Positions 55,454 to 64,000 of a DNA stretch of 64,000 nucleotides are shown here, piece after piece. The DNA is from Agrobacterium salinitolerans. GTDB taxonomy: Bacteria; Pseudomonadota; Alphaproteobacteria; Rhizobiales; Rhizobiaceae. The notes below the pieces were generated by a model. The model searched no databases and was not told where the DNA came from. It saw only the letters and a program-made list of their open reading frames with translations. Every line of letters begins with the position of its first letter. Position 1 is the first letter of the stretch. The DNA lies in contig NZ_MRDH01000021.1 of assembly GCF_002008225.1 (NCBI RefSeq), forward strand, positions 62,001 to 126,000. The letters run 5' to 3'. The translations under genes were made by a program, and so were the position numbers.

Positions 55454-56920
55454 TCAGACAGCCTTCTTGAGTGCCGATTTTTCGGCCCGCAACTCTTCGA
55501 TGGAACGCACATTGCGGCGGGCGGCCCCCGCCCAGTCACGCGTCTTGACGGTTGATTTCGCAAGCCGCTCCTTTGCTGCCGGAACGGCATCGGCATATTG
55601 CGGCAGCCAGCGCGCCTGCGCGACAACCATCTCATCCACCATCTGCCAGACCTCCTCTGGCGTGGAGACGGCGCCGACCAACGGATCATGCAGCACGGCG
55701 AGCTTCAAAAGATCGATATCGCCGCTGACCGCCGCATGCACCGACATGCGCTGGACGTTGATGGAGGCCATGCAGGTAGCCGCACAGGCTTCCGGCAAGG
55801 TGATGCCCGAGACCATGTTGATGCCGAAACGGTCGACGAAACCGGGTGACTCGATGATGGCATCCGCCGGCAGATTGCTGATGACGCCATTGTTCTTGAC
55901 GTTGAAATGGCCGCGATAGACACGCCCCGTCTCCAGCGCCTCAAGAATATGGCTCGCATGTTCGTTGGAGCGCTTGGCCGGATCGATCGGCTTGGCGGCA
56001 GACGCCAGAAACTGCGGAAACTCGGTTTCGAACCAGTTGCGCGTTTCCGTGGAGTGGCGAAGATACCCGCCGGTTTCGCCATGAATCCAGTCGGACATGT
56101 CGATCCAGCGACTGATCTCCTCCGGTCGCTTACGATACCACGGCAGATATTCGGAGAGGTGACCGTTGCTTTCGGTCGAATAGACGCCGAAACGCTTCAG
56201 CACGTCGATGCGCAGCTTCTCCTGCTGCGAGAAGACCGGATGCGCCTCGAAGGCAGCGATCAGCTCTTCCTTGCCAATCTTGCGACCGTTGAGCTTCAGA
56301 TCGATGAACCATGTCTGGTGGTTGATGCCGGAGCAGATATAATCGAGTTCTCCAGGCGATTTCGCGCCGAGGATTTCGGCAATCTGTTCCGCGCCGTGCT
56401 GCACGCCGTGGCAGAGACCGACCGTGTCCACCTTGCCATATTCGATGGCCGCCCAGGTGTTCATGGCCATGGGGTTGGCATAGTTCAGGAATTTCGCACC
56501 CGGTGCTGCGACTTCGCGGATATCCTTGCAGAAATCCAGAATGACCGGAATGTTGCGCTGACCATAGAGAATGCCGCCAGCGCAGATCGTATCGCCCACG
56601 CACTGGTCGACGCCGTATTTCAGCGGAATGCGGATATCGTCGGCATAGGCTTCCAGACCGCCGACCCGCACGCAGCTGATGATATATTTCGCGCCCTCCA
56701 GCGCCCGGCGGCGGTCGGTATCGGCCGTCACCTTGACGGGGAAACCATTAGCCTCAACGATCTTGTCGAGGATCGCCCTGATCATATCCAGATTGTGCTG
56801 GCTGATATCCGTGAGTGCGACTTCAATGTCGCGAAACTCCGGCACACACAGGAGATCGGTGAACAGTTTTTTCGTGAAACCGACGCTGCCTGCGCCAATA
56901 ATAGCGATTTTGAAACTCAT
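55454..56920 (-). CDS. melA: GH4 family alpha-galactosidase (MelA-like)
   Basis: This 488-residue GH4 enzyme uses NAD+ and a divalent metal for redox-assisted glycoside cleavage. Landmarks are KIAIIGAGSVGF, NYANPMAMNTWA, the metal-site Cys in VGLCHGVQHG and the His in GINHQTWFID. The ATG at 56920 (MSFKIAIIG) has AGGTGG upstream; the in-frame extension is not conserved. It is the first gene of the operon and is divergent from the AraC-type regulator. Confidence 0.9.
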   Translation of the reverse strand: MSFKIAIIGAGSVGFTKKLFTDLLCVPEFRDIEVALTDISQHNLDMIRAILDKIVEANGFPVKVTADTDRRRALEGAKYIISCVRVGGLEAYADDIRIPLKYGVDQCVGDTICAGGILYGQRNIPVILDFCKDIREVAAPGAKFLNYANPMAMNTWAAIEYGKVDTVGLCHGVQHGAEQIAEILGAKSPGELDYICSGINHQTWFIDLKLNGRKIGKEELIAAFEAHPVFSQQEKLRIDVLKRFGVYSTESNGHLSEYLPWYRKRPEEISRWIDMSDWIHGETGGYLRHSTETRNWFETEFPQFLASAAKPIDPAKRSNEHASHILEALETGRVYRGHFNVKNNGVISNLPADAIIESPGFVDRFGINMVSGITLPEACAATCMASINVQRMSVHAAVSGDIDLLKLAVLHDPLVGAVSTPEEVWQMVDEMVVAQARWLPQYADAVPAAKERLAKSTVKTRDWAGAARRNVRSIEELRAEKSALKKAV

Positions 56921-57117
56921 AACGCCACCTCTGTTGCAAATCGAACGGGTGAAACGGGCCGAAGGATCGTAAAATGGCATTGCAGAAAAATACCGTTAAG
57001 AATCCCGGAAAACCGGCCTTCATCCCAATTTTTCAGCAACAATATCCTGCTGGCTGTCTCCTCGGATCGGGATTATGCGTATAATATCGGTGAGGGCCAG
57101 AGAAGGATTATGCTTTC

Positions 57118-58005
57118 ATGGGTAATTTTGTGCTGCAAGATTTGATCGACCAGGGCCCCTGTATGCGAACAGTTTCGCTGCCGCGCGGCCGCCAGACGCT
57201 GCACACCATGCCGACCAGCAGCGGTTATGAAATCCGCCGCAGCGGCAATTACGACTGGGACGGGCGCAAGCGCGGCCAGACGCCGTTCACCGTGCTGCAA
57301 TATTGTATCGGCGGACAGGGCAACCTGCGTTACGAGAACCGCCATTACGTGGTGAGACCGGGCGAAACCCTGCTGCTGCTCATTCCTCACAATCACCGCT
57401 ACTGGCTTGAAGAGGGCAAGCAATGGGAATTCTTCTGGATTTCCATGAATGGCGAGGAAGCATTGCGCATTCACCGCAATATCCTTTCCGTTACCGGCCC
57501 GATCCTCAAGCTCCAGCCCGAAACCGTGGATCATCTCGCCGAATGCTGTTCCCGCCTCGTCAATGGCGCGGAAACGCCAGGCGCCGCCTCCGCCGTTGCC
57601 TATGAGGCGGCGATGACGCTTTATGACGATGTCTTCGGTTCCCATCCATCTTTCGGGGGCGAATATCGCACCATGCAGCAGGTGCTGAGCTACATCGACA
57701 TCCATCTCGGCGAACGGCTTTCGGTCAGCGACCTTGCGGCGGTGGCAGGCCTCAGCCGCGCACATTTTTCCCGCATCTTCGCGGCAAGCGAAGGCCTGTC
57801 GCCGGCGGAATTCGTGCTGCAGCGACGCCTGCGCCGAGCGGCCAAGCTTCTGACCTCGGCTGCCGACCTTCCCATCAAGGAAGTGTCGGTGCTGTGCGGG
57901 TTCGAGGACCCGAACTATTTCTCCAAGGTCTTTCGCAGGCTCTACGGCACCAACCCCAGCGAATTCCGCACCACCGGCATGTATGCGAGCGTGCGGCAGG
58001 GCTGA
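57118..58005 (+). CDS. AraC-family regulator of the alpha-galactoside operon
   Basis: This 295-residue protein has an N-terminal cupin-like sensor domain (about 20-110, with NRHYVVRPGETLLLLIPHNHRYW) and a C-terminal double HTH (about 190-290, with LSVSDLAAVAGLSRAHFSRIFAASEG and IKEVSVLCGFEDPNYFSKVFRR). An equivalent AraC-type activator (AgpT) controls alpha-galactoside genes in Sinorhizobium. It is divergent from melA across a 197-nt region, and TATAAT at 57080-57085 is a possible -10 for it. GAAGGA lies 10 nt before the ATG. Confidence 0.88.
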   Translation: MGNFVLQDLIDQGPCMRTVSLPRGRQTLHTMPTSSGYEIRRSGNYDWDGRKRGQTPFTVLQYCIGGQGNLRYENRHYVVRPGETLLLLIPHNHRYWLEEGKQWEFFWISMNGEEALRIHRNILSVTGPILKLQPETVDHLAECCSRLVNGAETPGAASAVAYEAAMTLYDDVFGSHPSFGGEYRTMQQVLSYIDIHLGERLSVSDLAAVAGLSRAHFSRIFAASEGLSPAEFVLQRRLRRAAKLLTSAADLPIKEVSVLCGFEDPNYFSKVFRRLYGTNPSEFRTTGMYASVRQG

Positions 58006-58028
58006 ACGCAACGCGACTTCGTTTTGAC

Positions 58029-58544
58029 ATGTTTCAGGCGATTAAGGATGGGCGTTACGCCCCTTTTTGGAGACCCGCCGAGGTGAAGAGCATAATCCGG
58101 ACGATCCTCGTCTTTCCGCTTCGGGCGATCATCGTTTTCGCCCTGATCCTCGACGGTATTGTTCGCCCGCTCTACCGGCCCGTCATCAGGGCCCTATCCG
58201 GGCTGACATTCATCAGGCGACTGGAAAGCCGGATCGCGCGACTGCCGCGCCTTGCCATTCTCCTTTGCCTAGCCGTGCCCTTCGCCATCGCCGAACCCAT
58301 GAAGATCATCGGTCTTCTTCTCATCGCCCATGGCGCCGTCAAGATGGGGTTGGTTCTCACGATCCTCGCCCATCTCGCAACATTCCTGATCGTCGAGCGC
58401 ATCTATCACGCCGGCCGGGAAAAGCTCCTTACCTATCCCTGGCTTGCATGGATCATGCGCTATGTGCGTTTCGCACGGTCGTTTTACGATCGCCTCAAAC
58501 TCGCGGCACTGAACTGGATCAGGCTCCGGCTTCTGGCGCAATAG
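58029..58544 (+). CDS. uncharacterised small membrane protein
   Basis: This 171-residue protein has three hydrophobic stretches: about 20-45 (ILVFPLRAIIVFALILDGIV), 75-100 (AILLCLAVPFAIAEPMKIIGLL) and 105-125 (MGLVLTILAHLATFLIVERI). Basic residues flank them and the tail is basic. No family is recognised. It begins 23 nt after the AraC stop without a clear ribosome site; GTG at 58084 is another possible start. It converges with the EamA gene. Confidence 0.6.
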   Translation: MFQAIKDGRYAPFWRPAEVKSIIRTILVFPLRAIIVFALILDGIVRPLYRPVIRALSGLTFIRRLESRIARLPRLAILLCLAVPFAIAEPMKIIGLLLIAHGAVKMGLVLTILAHLATFLIVERIYHAGREKLLTYPWLAWIMRYVRFARSFYDRLKLAALNWIRLRLLAQ

Positions 58545-58559
58545 AGGCGGATCGCCCCG

Positions 58560-59471
58560 TCACTGTTTGCGACGCAGCCTTTTCAGCAGATATTCCGCAA
58601 GGGCGGTCGCTTGCAGCGAAACGAGAATAATAACGATGCCAAACACCACACGGGCCTCCGGCACTTCGTCAAACAGGAAATATCCGACTGCGGTCACGAA
58701 CAGGATCGACAGATAGCTGACAGGCGCAAGGATGCTGGCATCGGCAACGCGATAGGCCCGCAGGAAGCAATATTGCCCCATCTGCGCCAGCAATCCGATG
58801 CCGAGCAGCGGAACCCAGTCGAATGACGCAACCGGTTTCCATGTCCAGATCGCCGGAACGGCGGTGATGACGGCGAGGCCCACCGTGTAGAACACCATCA
58901 TGACCGTGGTATTCTCCTCCCGCAGCGCCCGGGTCTGGATCACTGCCAGCGCGCCAAACACCACCGAGACCAGAACGACAACCACACCCGCGCCAAACTC
59001 CGCGCCTCCCGGCCCGATGACAACCAGAACGCCGACAAATGCAAGACAGGCCCCGGTCCAGCGAAAACGGCTCACGCTTTCACCGAGAAAGGCAACAGCC
59101 ATTGCCATCGTCACCAATGGCCGCGAGAAACCGATGGCATTGACGGTCGCAAGCGGCAAAAGGGTGATGGCGATGAAATTGCTGGTGAGTGCGATGGCGT
59201 TGCAGCAGATGCGGAAGATGTTGCGCCAGGGATATTTGACGCGCGCCATTTCCCGCCTGTGCCGCCAGATGAGTGGCAGGATGAACATCAGACCGATCAT
59301 CGCCCTGATAAAGACAAGCTGGAAGGCGGGATAGGTGACGCCCTGCGCCTTGACGAGCGCGGTCATTCCGCCCGCAACAAGGGTCATATCCAGCAACAGC
59401 CAGCCTATGCCCGCGCGCGTATCCGTTTCGCGCGGGGTTTCCTGTTCTTCGCTTTGGCCGTCGCCATTCAC
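58560..59471 (-). CDS. EamA/DMT-superfamily membrane transporter
   Basis: This 303-residue protein has about ten TM helices arranged as two EamA repeats, with ISFSRPLVTM-like (IGFSRPLVTMAMAVAFLGE) and VSYLSILFVTAVGYFLFDEVPE regions. Family members export metabolites or amino acids. The start is GTG at 59471, overlapping the deacetylase stop by 4 nt (GTGA). No in-frame ATG fits better, so translation is probably coupled to the deacetylase gene. Confidence 0.87.
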   Translation of the reverse strand: MNGDGQSEEQETPRETDTRAGIGWLLLDMTLVAGGMTALVKAQGVTYPAFQLVFIRAMIGLMFILPLIWRHRREMARVKYPWRNIFRICCNAIALTSNFIAITLLPLATVNAIGFSRPLVTMAMAVAFLGESVSRFRWTGACLAFVGVLVVIGPGGAEFGAGVVVVLVSVVFGALAVIQTRALREENTTVMMVFYTVGLAVITAVPAIWTWKPVASFDWVPLLGIGLLAQMGQYCFLRAYRVADASILAPVSYLSILFVTAVGYFLFDEVPEARVVFGIVIILVSLQATALAEYLLKRLRRKQ

Positions 59472-61870
59472 GCCGGCTGCACAAGATTGGCCATAAGGCG
59501 GAAGGCCCCGGGCACAAGCTTGTCCATCTGGTGATGCAAAACAAGGCTGGTATGGGTGTGACGGCCCTTGCCTATGATACCGGAGACCAGCGCACCCTTG
59601 AGCGGCTGCTCATCGACATCATGCATGGCGAGTAATGGCTCGTAGACATCATCCCAGCGCGCGGCGAAATAAAGCCCGCGTTCCTTGTCCCACCCCGCCC
59701 AGTCGGCGGCATTGATCCTGTTGGGGCCGGCAAGTAGCGGATGTTCGGGCGCCAGCACCGTTACCTCCGCCTGCGGGTCGGTTACACGCCAGCGCAAGGA
59801 AGGCCTGCCGATCTCAAGCCGTCTCACAGGCGTCGTCTCCGGATCCCATCCATCGGTCGGCCGATGATAGAGCGTGACGAGATGGCCGCCGCCTTCAACG
59901 AAACGATGAAGCTTTTCCGTTGCAGCGGCCAGGTCCTTGCGGATTCCGAAGGCGAAGATGCCGATAACGATCGTCGTAAAAGATGACAGGTCGCCGCCAA
60001 GCGCCTGAGCATCGAGTTCGGAAACATTAAGACCCATGCGCGCAAGCCAAAGACCCACCCTGTCGGCGCCGCCGCCGACATAACCGACGTGTGCGCCCTC
60101 GGGCAGTTTGAGGTCCAACGACAGGATATTCAAAACGGACGGCGCCAGAAACCTTGCCCTGCCGATATGCGGATAGGCGATGGGCGTGATCTGGAAAGCG
60201 GGTTGCGAACCGACAAGCGCTTCTATTCTGGCAAGGCCTGCCGTCACATCGCCAGTGCGTTCCGCAATCCAGTCGCCGCCGTTTCTGCGCAGGTTCCAGC
60301 CGCCCGTAGTCCTGAACGACAGAGGCGCATCGGCGCCCTTCACATGCGCCTGAAAGACATGGGCATCCTGCCCCTTTCCAAGCGGAACCAAAAGGGCATC
60401 GGGCGCAATCGTCAGCGACTGCGCGGGCGTTACGAAAAACGGCTCCTCCAGATCGAAGGCGGCCGAGACCTTTCTGCCTTCAACCGTTGCGGAAAGCAGC
60501 ACAAAGGCATGGCCATTGCCGCCCAGGGCTTTCCAGTCGGGCTGATAAAGCCCGGAAACAGCGGCATCCCGATCGGCGGCAAGCGAAAAGACCAGCGTCC
60601 TGCCACGCGACTGAACGGACGACGAGACACCCGCTGGAAGGACCGGCGTGACCTCGATGTCAAATTCGCCCGCCTTGTCTGAAAGCTCCACGGAAAGAAC
60701 CGATGTTCCACCCGCAACGATCTCCCCCGGCTCGGCATAGGCCCGCTCGAAAACATCGAGCGCCGTCAGGATAGCGGCGTCGACCTGCACCCGCTTGCGT
60801 GCGATCCGATGCCCGTGCAGCTCCTTGAAATCCGCAGCTGCGGCTTCATCTACCGTCTGCAAAAGAGCCGCCGCAGCAAGAAGCGACGCCGTGATATTCC
60901 GCCTGTCGGGAAAGGCCGCGATTGCTTGGCTTATTGCCTGTTCGGCCTTGACCAGCGCCTTTGCCAGTCCGTGATCCAGCCCCGGAAAAGTCGCAAGGTC
61001 GGTGAGTGAAGACGGCAGCCTATCGAGGATCGAGCTTTCCTCGCCGCCGACGGCATCCGAGAGTTCCAGATGCAGAGGCCAGACCTCCTGTGCCCGTTTC
61101 GGCCAATGACCCATTCCCTGTGAGGCATGATAATAACGCGACCATTCGCCGATGCGGTCATATTGCGCACCGGTGGCCGCCTCCTTGCCCGGAGCATTGA
61201 CTATCAGCGTCGTCTCCGGCGGCGGCACTTCGTCATCATAGGTGTCGCCACCGCCAGACCATGCGGGGAGGTAATATTTGGCCACCTGCCAAGGTTTCAG
61301 CCCCTCGGCAAAATGCTCGGGATAGGCGGCAGGATCGGCCGCCAGCGCGATGGCGCTCTTTGCCGCCCGCGTCATGGCGCGGTGGTGCCCATGCTGTCCC
61401 GGCACATCGAGAAAGGTCGGGATGACGATATCCGGGCGCTCCTTGCGGTAGGCGCGCACCAGCCGCTCGACGATGCGTTGCTGCCCCCAGCGGTTAAAGG
61501 TCTGGTCGCCATCCTTGGAAAAACCGAAGTCGTGAATGATATCCGCCGGGCCATGGCCGAGCCAGCTGATGTCCGCATCGATGACACGGGCGGCCTCCTC
61601 CAGCTCCCGCGACCGGATGACGCCAAGCGCGCCCAGCCTTTCCGGCCCCAGCGCATTCTGCCCGCCCTCGCCGCGTGTGGAGCAGGCGATGATGATCCGC
61701 ATACCGAGTTTCATGCGAAAATAGGCCAGAAGTCCGTTCTGCTCGTCGTCGGGATGCGCGCCGGTGTGCATGACGGTCACGGTGGATTTCAACGCGCTCA
61801 GCTTGCGGTGCAGGCGGACAAGCCACGGATCGGCCATCTGCCGTTCGATGCGCTCCCGAGGGTTAAGCAT
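59468..61870 (-). CDS. large PIG-L/LmbE-type deacetylase with extra C-terminal domains
   Basis: This 800-residue protein starts with a PIG-L deacetylase domain (about 25-300) with the Zn motif GAHPDDEQNG (about 36-45), CSTRGEGGQN and the distal HGHHRAMTRA. PIG-L enzymes remove N-acetyl groups from GlcNAc-like sugars. The remaining 500 residues hold beta-rich segments and a C-terminal ThuA/glutamine-amidotransferase-like part (YVGGGADRVGLWLARMG to LHHQMDKLV). Typical PIG-L proteins are 220-300 residues, so the fusion is notable. GGAGGAG precedes the ATG at 61870. It lies between a ROK regulator and an EamA gene. Confidence 0.85.
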   Translation of the reverse strand: MLNPRERIERQMADPWLVRLHRKLSALKSTVTVMHTGAHPDDEQNGLLAYFRMKLGMRIIIACSTRGEGGQNALGPERLGALGVIRSRELEEAARVIDADISWLGHGPADIIHDFGFSKDGDQTFNRWGQQRIVERLVRAYRKERPDIVIPTFLDVPGQHGHHRAMTRAAKSAIALAADPAAYPEHFAEGLKPWQVAKYYLPAWSGGGDTYDDEVPPPETTLIVNAPGKEAATGAQYDRIGEWSRYYHASQGMGHWPKRAQEVWPLHLELSDAVGGEESSILDRLPSSLTDLATFPGLDHGLAKALVKAEQAISQAIAAFPDRRNITASLLAAAALLQTVDEAAAADFKELHGHRIARKRVQVDAAILTALDVFERAYAEPGEIVAGGTSVLSVELSDKAGEFDIEVTPVLPAGVSSSVQSRGRTLVFSLAADRDAAVSGLYQPDWKALGGNGHAFVLLSATVEGRKVSAAFDLEEPFFVTPAQSLTIAPDALLVPLGKGQDAHVFQAHVKGADAPLSFRTTGGWNLRRNGGDWIAERTGDVTAGLARIEALVGSQPAFQITPIAYPHIGRARFLAPSVLNILSLDLKLPEGAHVGYVGGGADRVGLWLARMGLNVSELDAQALGGDLSSFTTIVIGIFAFGIRKDLAAATEKLHRFVEGGGHLVTLYHRPTDGWDPETTPVRRLEIGRPSLRWRVTDPQAEVTVLAPEHPLLAGPNRINAADWAGWDKERGLYFAARWDDVYEPLLAMHDVDEQPLKGALVSGIIGKGRHTHTSLVLHHQMDKLVPGAFRLMANLVQPA

Positions 61871-61889
61871 GGGCGGTCTCCTCCAAATT

Positions 61890-63116
61890 TCAACCGGGTG
61901 CCTGCGTTGCAGCTCCCGTGGATGTCTCGAGTTTTGGCGTGACGATGTCGAACAGCGGCAAGGCGGCCGCACCGAGTGCCGCCGTCAGCTGTCCGGATTT
62001 GCCGTGCATGACACGCGGCAGTTCCCGCTGTCGCCGGCTTGCGACCGAGGTTGGCAAAGTGCCCATCCGCGCAATGACTTCACTGATGACGATCTCAGGC
62101 AGCGCACCGCCGAGAATGACAGTCTGCGGATCGAGAATATTCTCGAGCATCGCAACCATGGGCGCCAGATGGGCGGCGGCATCCTCGATCCATTCCATCA
62201 CCACCGGATTGCCCGCTTTGAACAGGGCTTCCAGATCGTCAAGCTGCGTATCCGCGACACCGGCGCAGACAAGTTTTTCCTTCAGCACGTAAACCGAGGC
62301 ATAGGCTTCGAGGCACCCTTTCTGCCCGCAGGAGGGGCAAGGCCTTCCCTTTGGCGAGACGGTCACGTGGCCGATTTCGCCGGCATTTCCGAATGCGCCG
62401 CGATAGGGTGAACCATCCTGAATGATGCCGAGGCCGATGCCGACGCCGAAATAGATCATGCAGAAATTCGGGATGGCCAGGCCCGCACCGAACAGCCGTT
62501 CGCCGACAGCGGCGGCCGTCGCATCGTTTTCCACCACGACCGGCTGACCGCAGGCTTCCCCCAGCATCTGCCGGGCATCGATGCCGCCCCAGCCAGAAAG
62601 CGTCGTCGGCCCGACGGACGTCATGCCATCGATCTCGAAAGGACCGGGCATGACAACCCCGGTGCCAAGCAGCCTGCAGCCGAGATTTTTCGCAACGGCA
62701 GCGTGCTCGGCGGCAAAAGTCTTGAATATGGCGTCCGGCGTCGTGTCCTTGAGGGGTGTAACACGATGAGTACGCAACACGCCGGCAAGATCGAGGCCGA
62801 CCGTGACCATATGGTCGGCGGCAATTTCCACGCCGATGGTCGCTCCGCCATCCGGATTGACCGCGAACTGGATCGGCGGCTGGCCCCTGCCGGTGCGACG
62901 ACGGCCGAGTTCCTTGAGCAATTCCTCGCCAACCAGCTCGTCGACGATATTGGCAACCGCCTGCGGGGTAAGATGGGTAATCTTGGCAATCTGGGCGCGA
63001 CCGAGTGAGCCATGCCGCCGGACGAGGTCGAGAACGACTCGCCTGTTGTGCTCCCGGCTTCGCTCGGGATTTTTTCCGATTGCTACGGGATAAGCGTCCA
63101 CCGTGTGCACCGTCAT
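61890..63116 (-). CDS. ROK-family transcriptional regulator
   Basis: This 408-residue protein has an N-terminal winged HTH (about 22-80, with SLGRAQIAKITHLTPQAVANIV) and a ROK (NagC/Mlc/XylR-like) domain with VVENDATAAA and the Zn motif CPSCGQKGCLEAYAS. The ATG at 63116 starts at MTVHTVDAYPV; GGAAG and GAAGAG lie upstream. It is divergent from a sugar-binding protein gene and heads the deacetylase/EamA transcript, so it probably controls both. Confidence 0.9.
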   Translation of the reverse strand: MTVHTVDAYPVAIGKNPERSREHNRRVVLDLVRRHGSLGRAQIAKITHLTPQAVANIVDELVGEELLKELGRRRTGRGQPPIQFAVNPDGGATIGVEIAADHMVTVGLDLAGVLRTHRVTPLKDTTPDAIFKTFAAEHAAVAKNLGCRLLGTGVVMPGPFEIDGMTSVGPTTLSGWGGIDARQMLGEACGQPVVVENDATAAAVGERLFGAGLAIPNFCMIYFGVGIGLGIIQDGSPYRGAFGNAGEIGHVTVSPKGRPCPSCGQKGCLEAYASVYVLKEKLVCAGVADTQLDDLEALFKAGNPVVMEWIEDAAAHLAPMVAMLENILDPQTVILGGALPEIVISEVIARMGTLPTSVASRRQRELPRVMHGKSGQLTAALGAAALPLFDIVTPKLETSTGAATQAPG

Positions 63117-63177
63117 CTCTTCAACTTCCCGTCTGTTGGAAAATTCATAGCGTCGAATTGAGGATAAGCGCAATATA

Positions 63178-63195
63178 ATAATTCAAGTAAATTAT
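63178..63195. promoter_or_regulatory. palindrome in the ROK / binding-protein divergent region
   Basis: ATAATT (63178-63183) and AATTAT (63190-63195) form an 18-bp dyad with a 6-bp spacer in an AT-rich stretch. It lies 62 nt upstream of the ROK start and 175 nt upstream of the binding-protein start. It may be a ROK operator, but AT-rich dyads arise easily by chance. Confidence 0.35.
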
Positions 63196-63370
63196 CTTAT
63201 TGACAAATGCGCGCCTTCAGAGAACCGTAGAGGGCGACCGGGGGTCAGGTTTGCATGGGGCGGAAGAGGAAACTCCGCTGCCGGCAAATCGATGAGCGCG
63301 CGCGAAAGCGCGAATAAAGGGAACGATCGCTCCGCATCCGGAAGACCGGACGGAGGAAAAGGAGGCTTAC

Positions 63371-64000
63371 ATGCGCAGGGCAACTCTGTTCGCCGGCTTG
63401 GTCGCCGGTTTCAGCATATTTGCATTCAACGCCGCGCAGGCGGTGGAAATCGAATATTGGCAATATGTCTTCGACACCCGTGTGAAAGCCATGGACGAGC
63501 TGATCGCGGAATTCCAGAAGGCCAATCCTGATATCACCGTCAAGCAGGTGACCTTTCCTTACGCCGATTACCAAACGCGCGTGATCGCCGCCAACATGTC
63601 CGGCAATGGCCCGGACGTGATGCAGCTGTTTTACGGCTGGCTCGACAAGTTCGCAGCCGGCGGCATTTTGCAGCCACTGCCGGCCGATACCTTCCCGCAT
63701 GACAAGATCGAAAGCGAATTCTTCCCGATCGTCAGCGCCATGAAACGCGGCGACGACTATTATGGCCTGCCGACAGCGGTTCGTTCGCTGGCGCTGTTCT
63801 ACAACAAGAAGCTCTTCACCGAAGCCGGTCTCGATCCCGCCAATCCACCGAAGACGCTCGATGAGTTCGTCGCCGCCGCGGAAAAGATCGCCAAGCATGA
63901 TGCTGCCGGAAACCTCACCGTTGCCGGTTCCACGCTCGACATGGGTGGACAGGACCATCAGTGGTGGCGTGAAGTCCTCATCCGCCAATATGGCGGCGAG
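63371..64000 (+). CDS. sugar ABC transporter solute-binding protein (SBP_1), N-terminal part
   Basis: The first 210 codons of an SBP family 1 protein run off the right edge. A signal peptide (MRRATLFAGLVAGFSIF to AAQA, about 22 residues) is followed by VEIEYWQYVFDTRVKAMDEL, PDVMQLFYGWLDKFAAGG and YYGLPTAVRSLALFYNKKLF, all typical of carbohydrate-binding SBP_1 proteins. GGAGG lies 5 nt upstream of the ATG. It is divergent from the ROK regulator and probably begins a sugar importer operon beyond the window. Confidence 0.9.
   Translation, partial: MRRATLFAGLVAGFSIFAFNAAQAVEIEYWQYVFDTRVKAMDELIAEFQKANPDITVKQVTFPYADYQTRVIAANMSGNGPDVMQLFYGWLDKFAAGGILQPLPADTFPHDKIESEFFPIVSAMKRGDDYYGLPTAVRSLALFYNKKLFTEAGLDPANPPKTLDEFVAAAEKIAKHDAAGNLTVAGSTLDMGGQDHQWWREVLIRQYGGE

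Noticed and set aside
63245-63988. 247-codon minus-strand open frame at the right edge
   Set aside because: It lies opposite the SBP_1 gene, which has a signal peptide, ribosome site and family motifs. The minus frame has none.

Overview
The window reads as a chromosomal segment of an Agrobacterium/Rhizobium-group alphaproteobacterium. The clues are many ABC importers with dedicated regulators, a Porin_2-family (RopA-like) porin, a short FtsZ paralog without a C-terminal tail, an NAD-dependent fds-type formate dehydrogenase, an agp-type alpha-galactoside operon, RIME-like intergenic palindromes, and a DUF1127 gene followed by CCUCCUCCC-loop small RNA. From memory the gene mix resembles the linear chromosome of Agrobacterium; this was not checked by search. 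No tRNA, rRNA, insertion sequence, prophage or CRISPR array was seen. Nearly all genes lie on the minus strand.

Layout. (1) 1-6076: fdsG-fdsB-fdsA-fdsD (fdsD cut by the window edge) behind a LysR regulator whose 3' end carries a perfect LysR-type operator palindrome. (2) 6177-18475: a catabolic island with a hydantoin/Asp-Glu racemase, a flavin reductase-like protein, a GntR regulator, a dipeptide-type ABC importer and three different amidohydrolases. A shared ATTGTYGACAAT operator in three intergenic regions ties it together. It looks like uptake and ring opening of an unidentified N-heterocycle or cyclic amide. (3) 18666-22457: porin and a PAS-GGDEF-EAL c-di-GMP protein. (4) 22689-28386: a D-2-hydroxyacid dehydrogenase, a polar amino-acid-type ABC importer, an ABM-like small protein and a LacI regulator, with two gluconate-type LacI operators in the divergent promoter region. 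(5) 28591-39056: a hydroxyproline catabolic cluster: a proline racemase-family protein with Ser/Thr replacing both catalytic Cys, an AcnX-type cis-3-hydroxyproline dehydratase, a D-amino-acid dehydrogenase, an ABC importer, an Ldh2-type imino-acid reductase, a DapA-type deaminase and a GntR regulator.

(6) 39334-42486: short FtsZ, a single-domain response regulator behind an EcfG-type promoter, an sRNA array of four hairpins each exposing CCUCCUCCC, its upstream DUF1127 micro-protein gene, and an outer-membrane beta-barrel protein. (7) 42624-47582: YhhJ/RbbA/HlyD-type ABC-2 export system. (8) 47894-58005: alpha-galactoside operon (two GH4 enzymes around AgpABCD) with a divergent AraC regulator. 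(9) 58029-64000: a small membrane protein, an EamA exporter, an 800-residue PIG-L-type deacetylase, a ROK regulator and the start of a sugar ABC importer.

The most notable observations are the anti-Shine-Dalgarno sRNA array with its DUF1127 gene, the GntR-controlled amidohydrolase/racemase island, the Cys-less proline racemase homolog, and regulator-operator assignments readable from the sequence (LysR, two GntR, LacI, EcfG).
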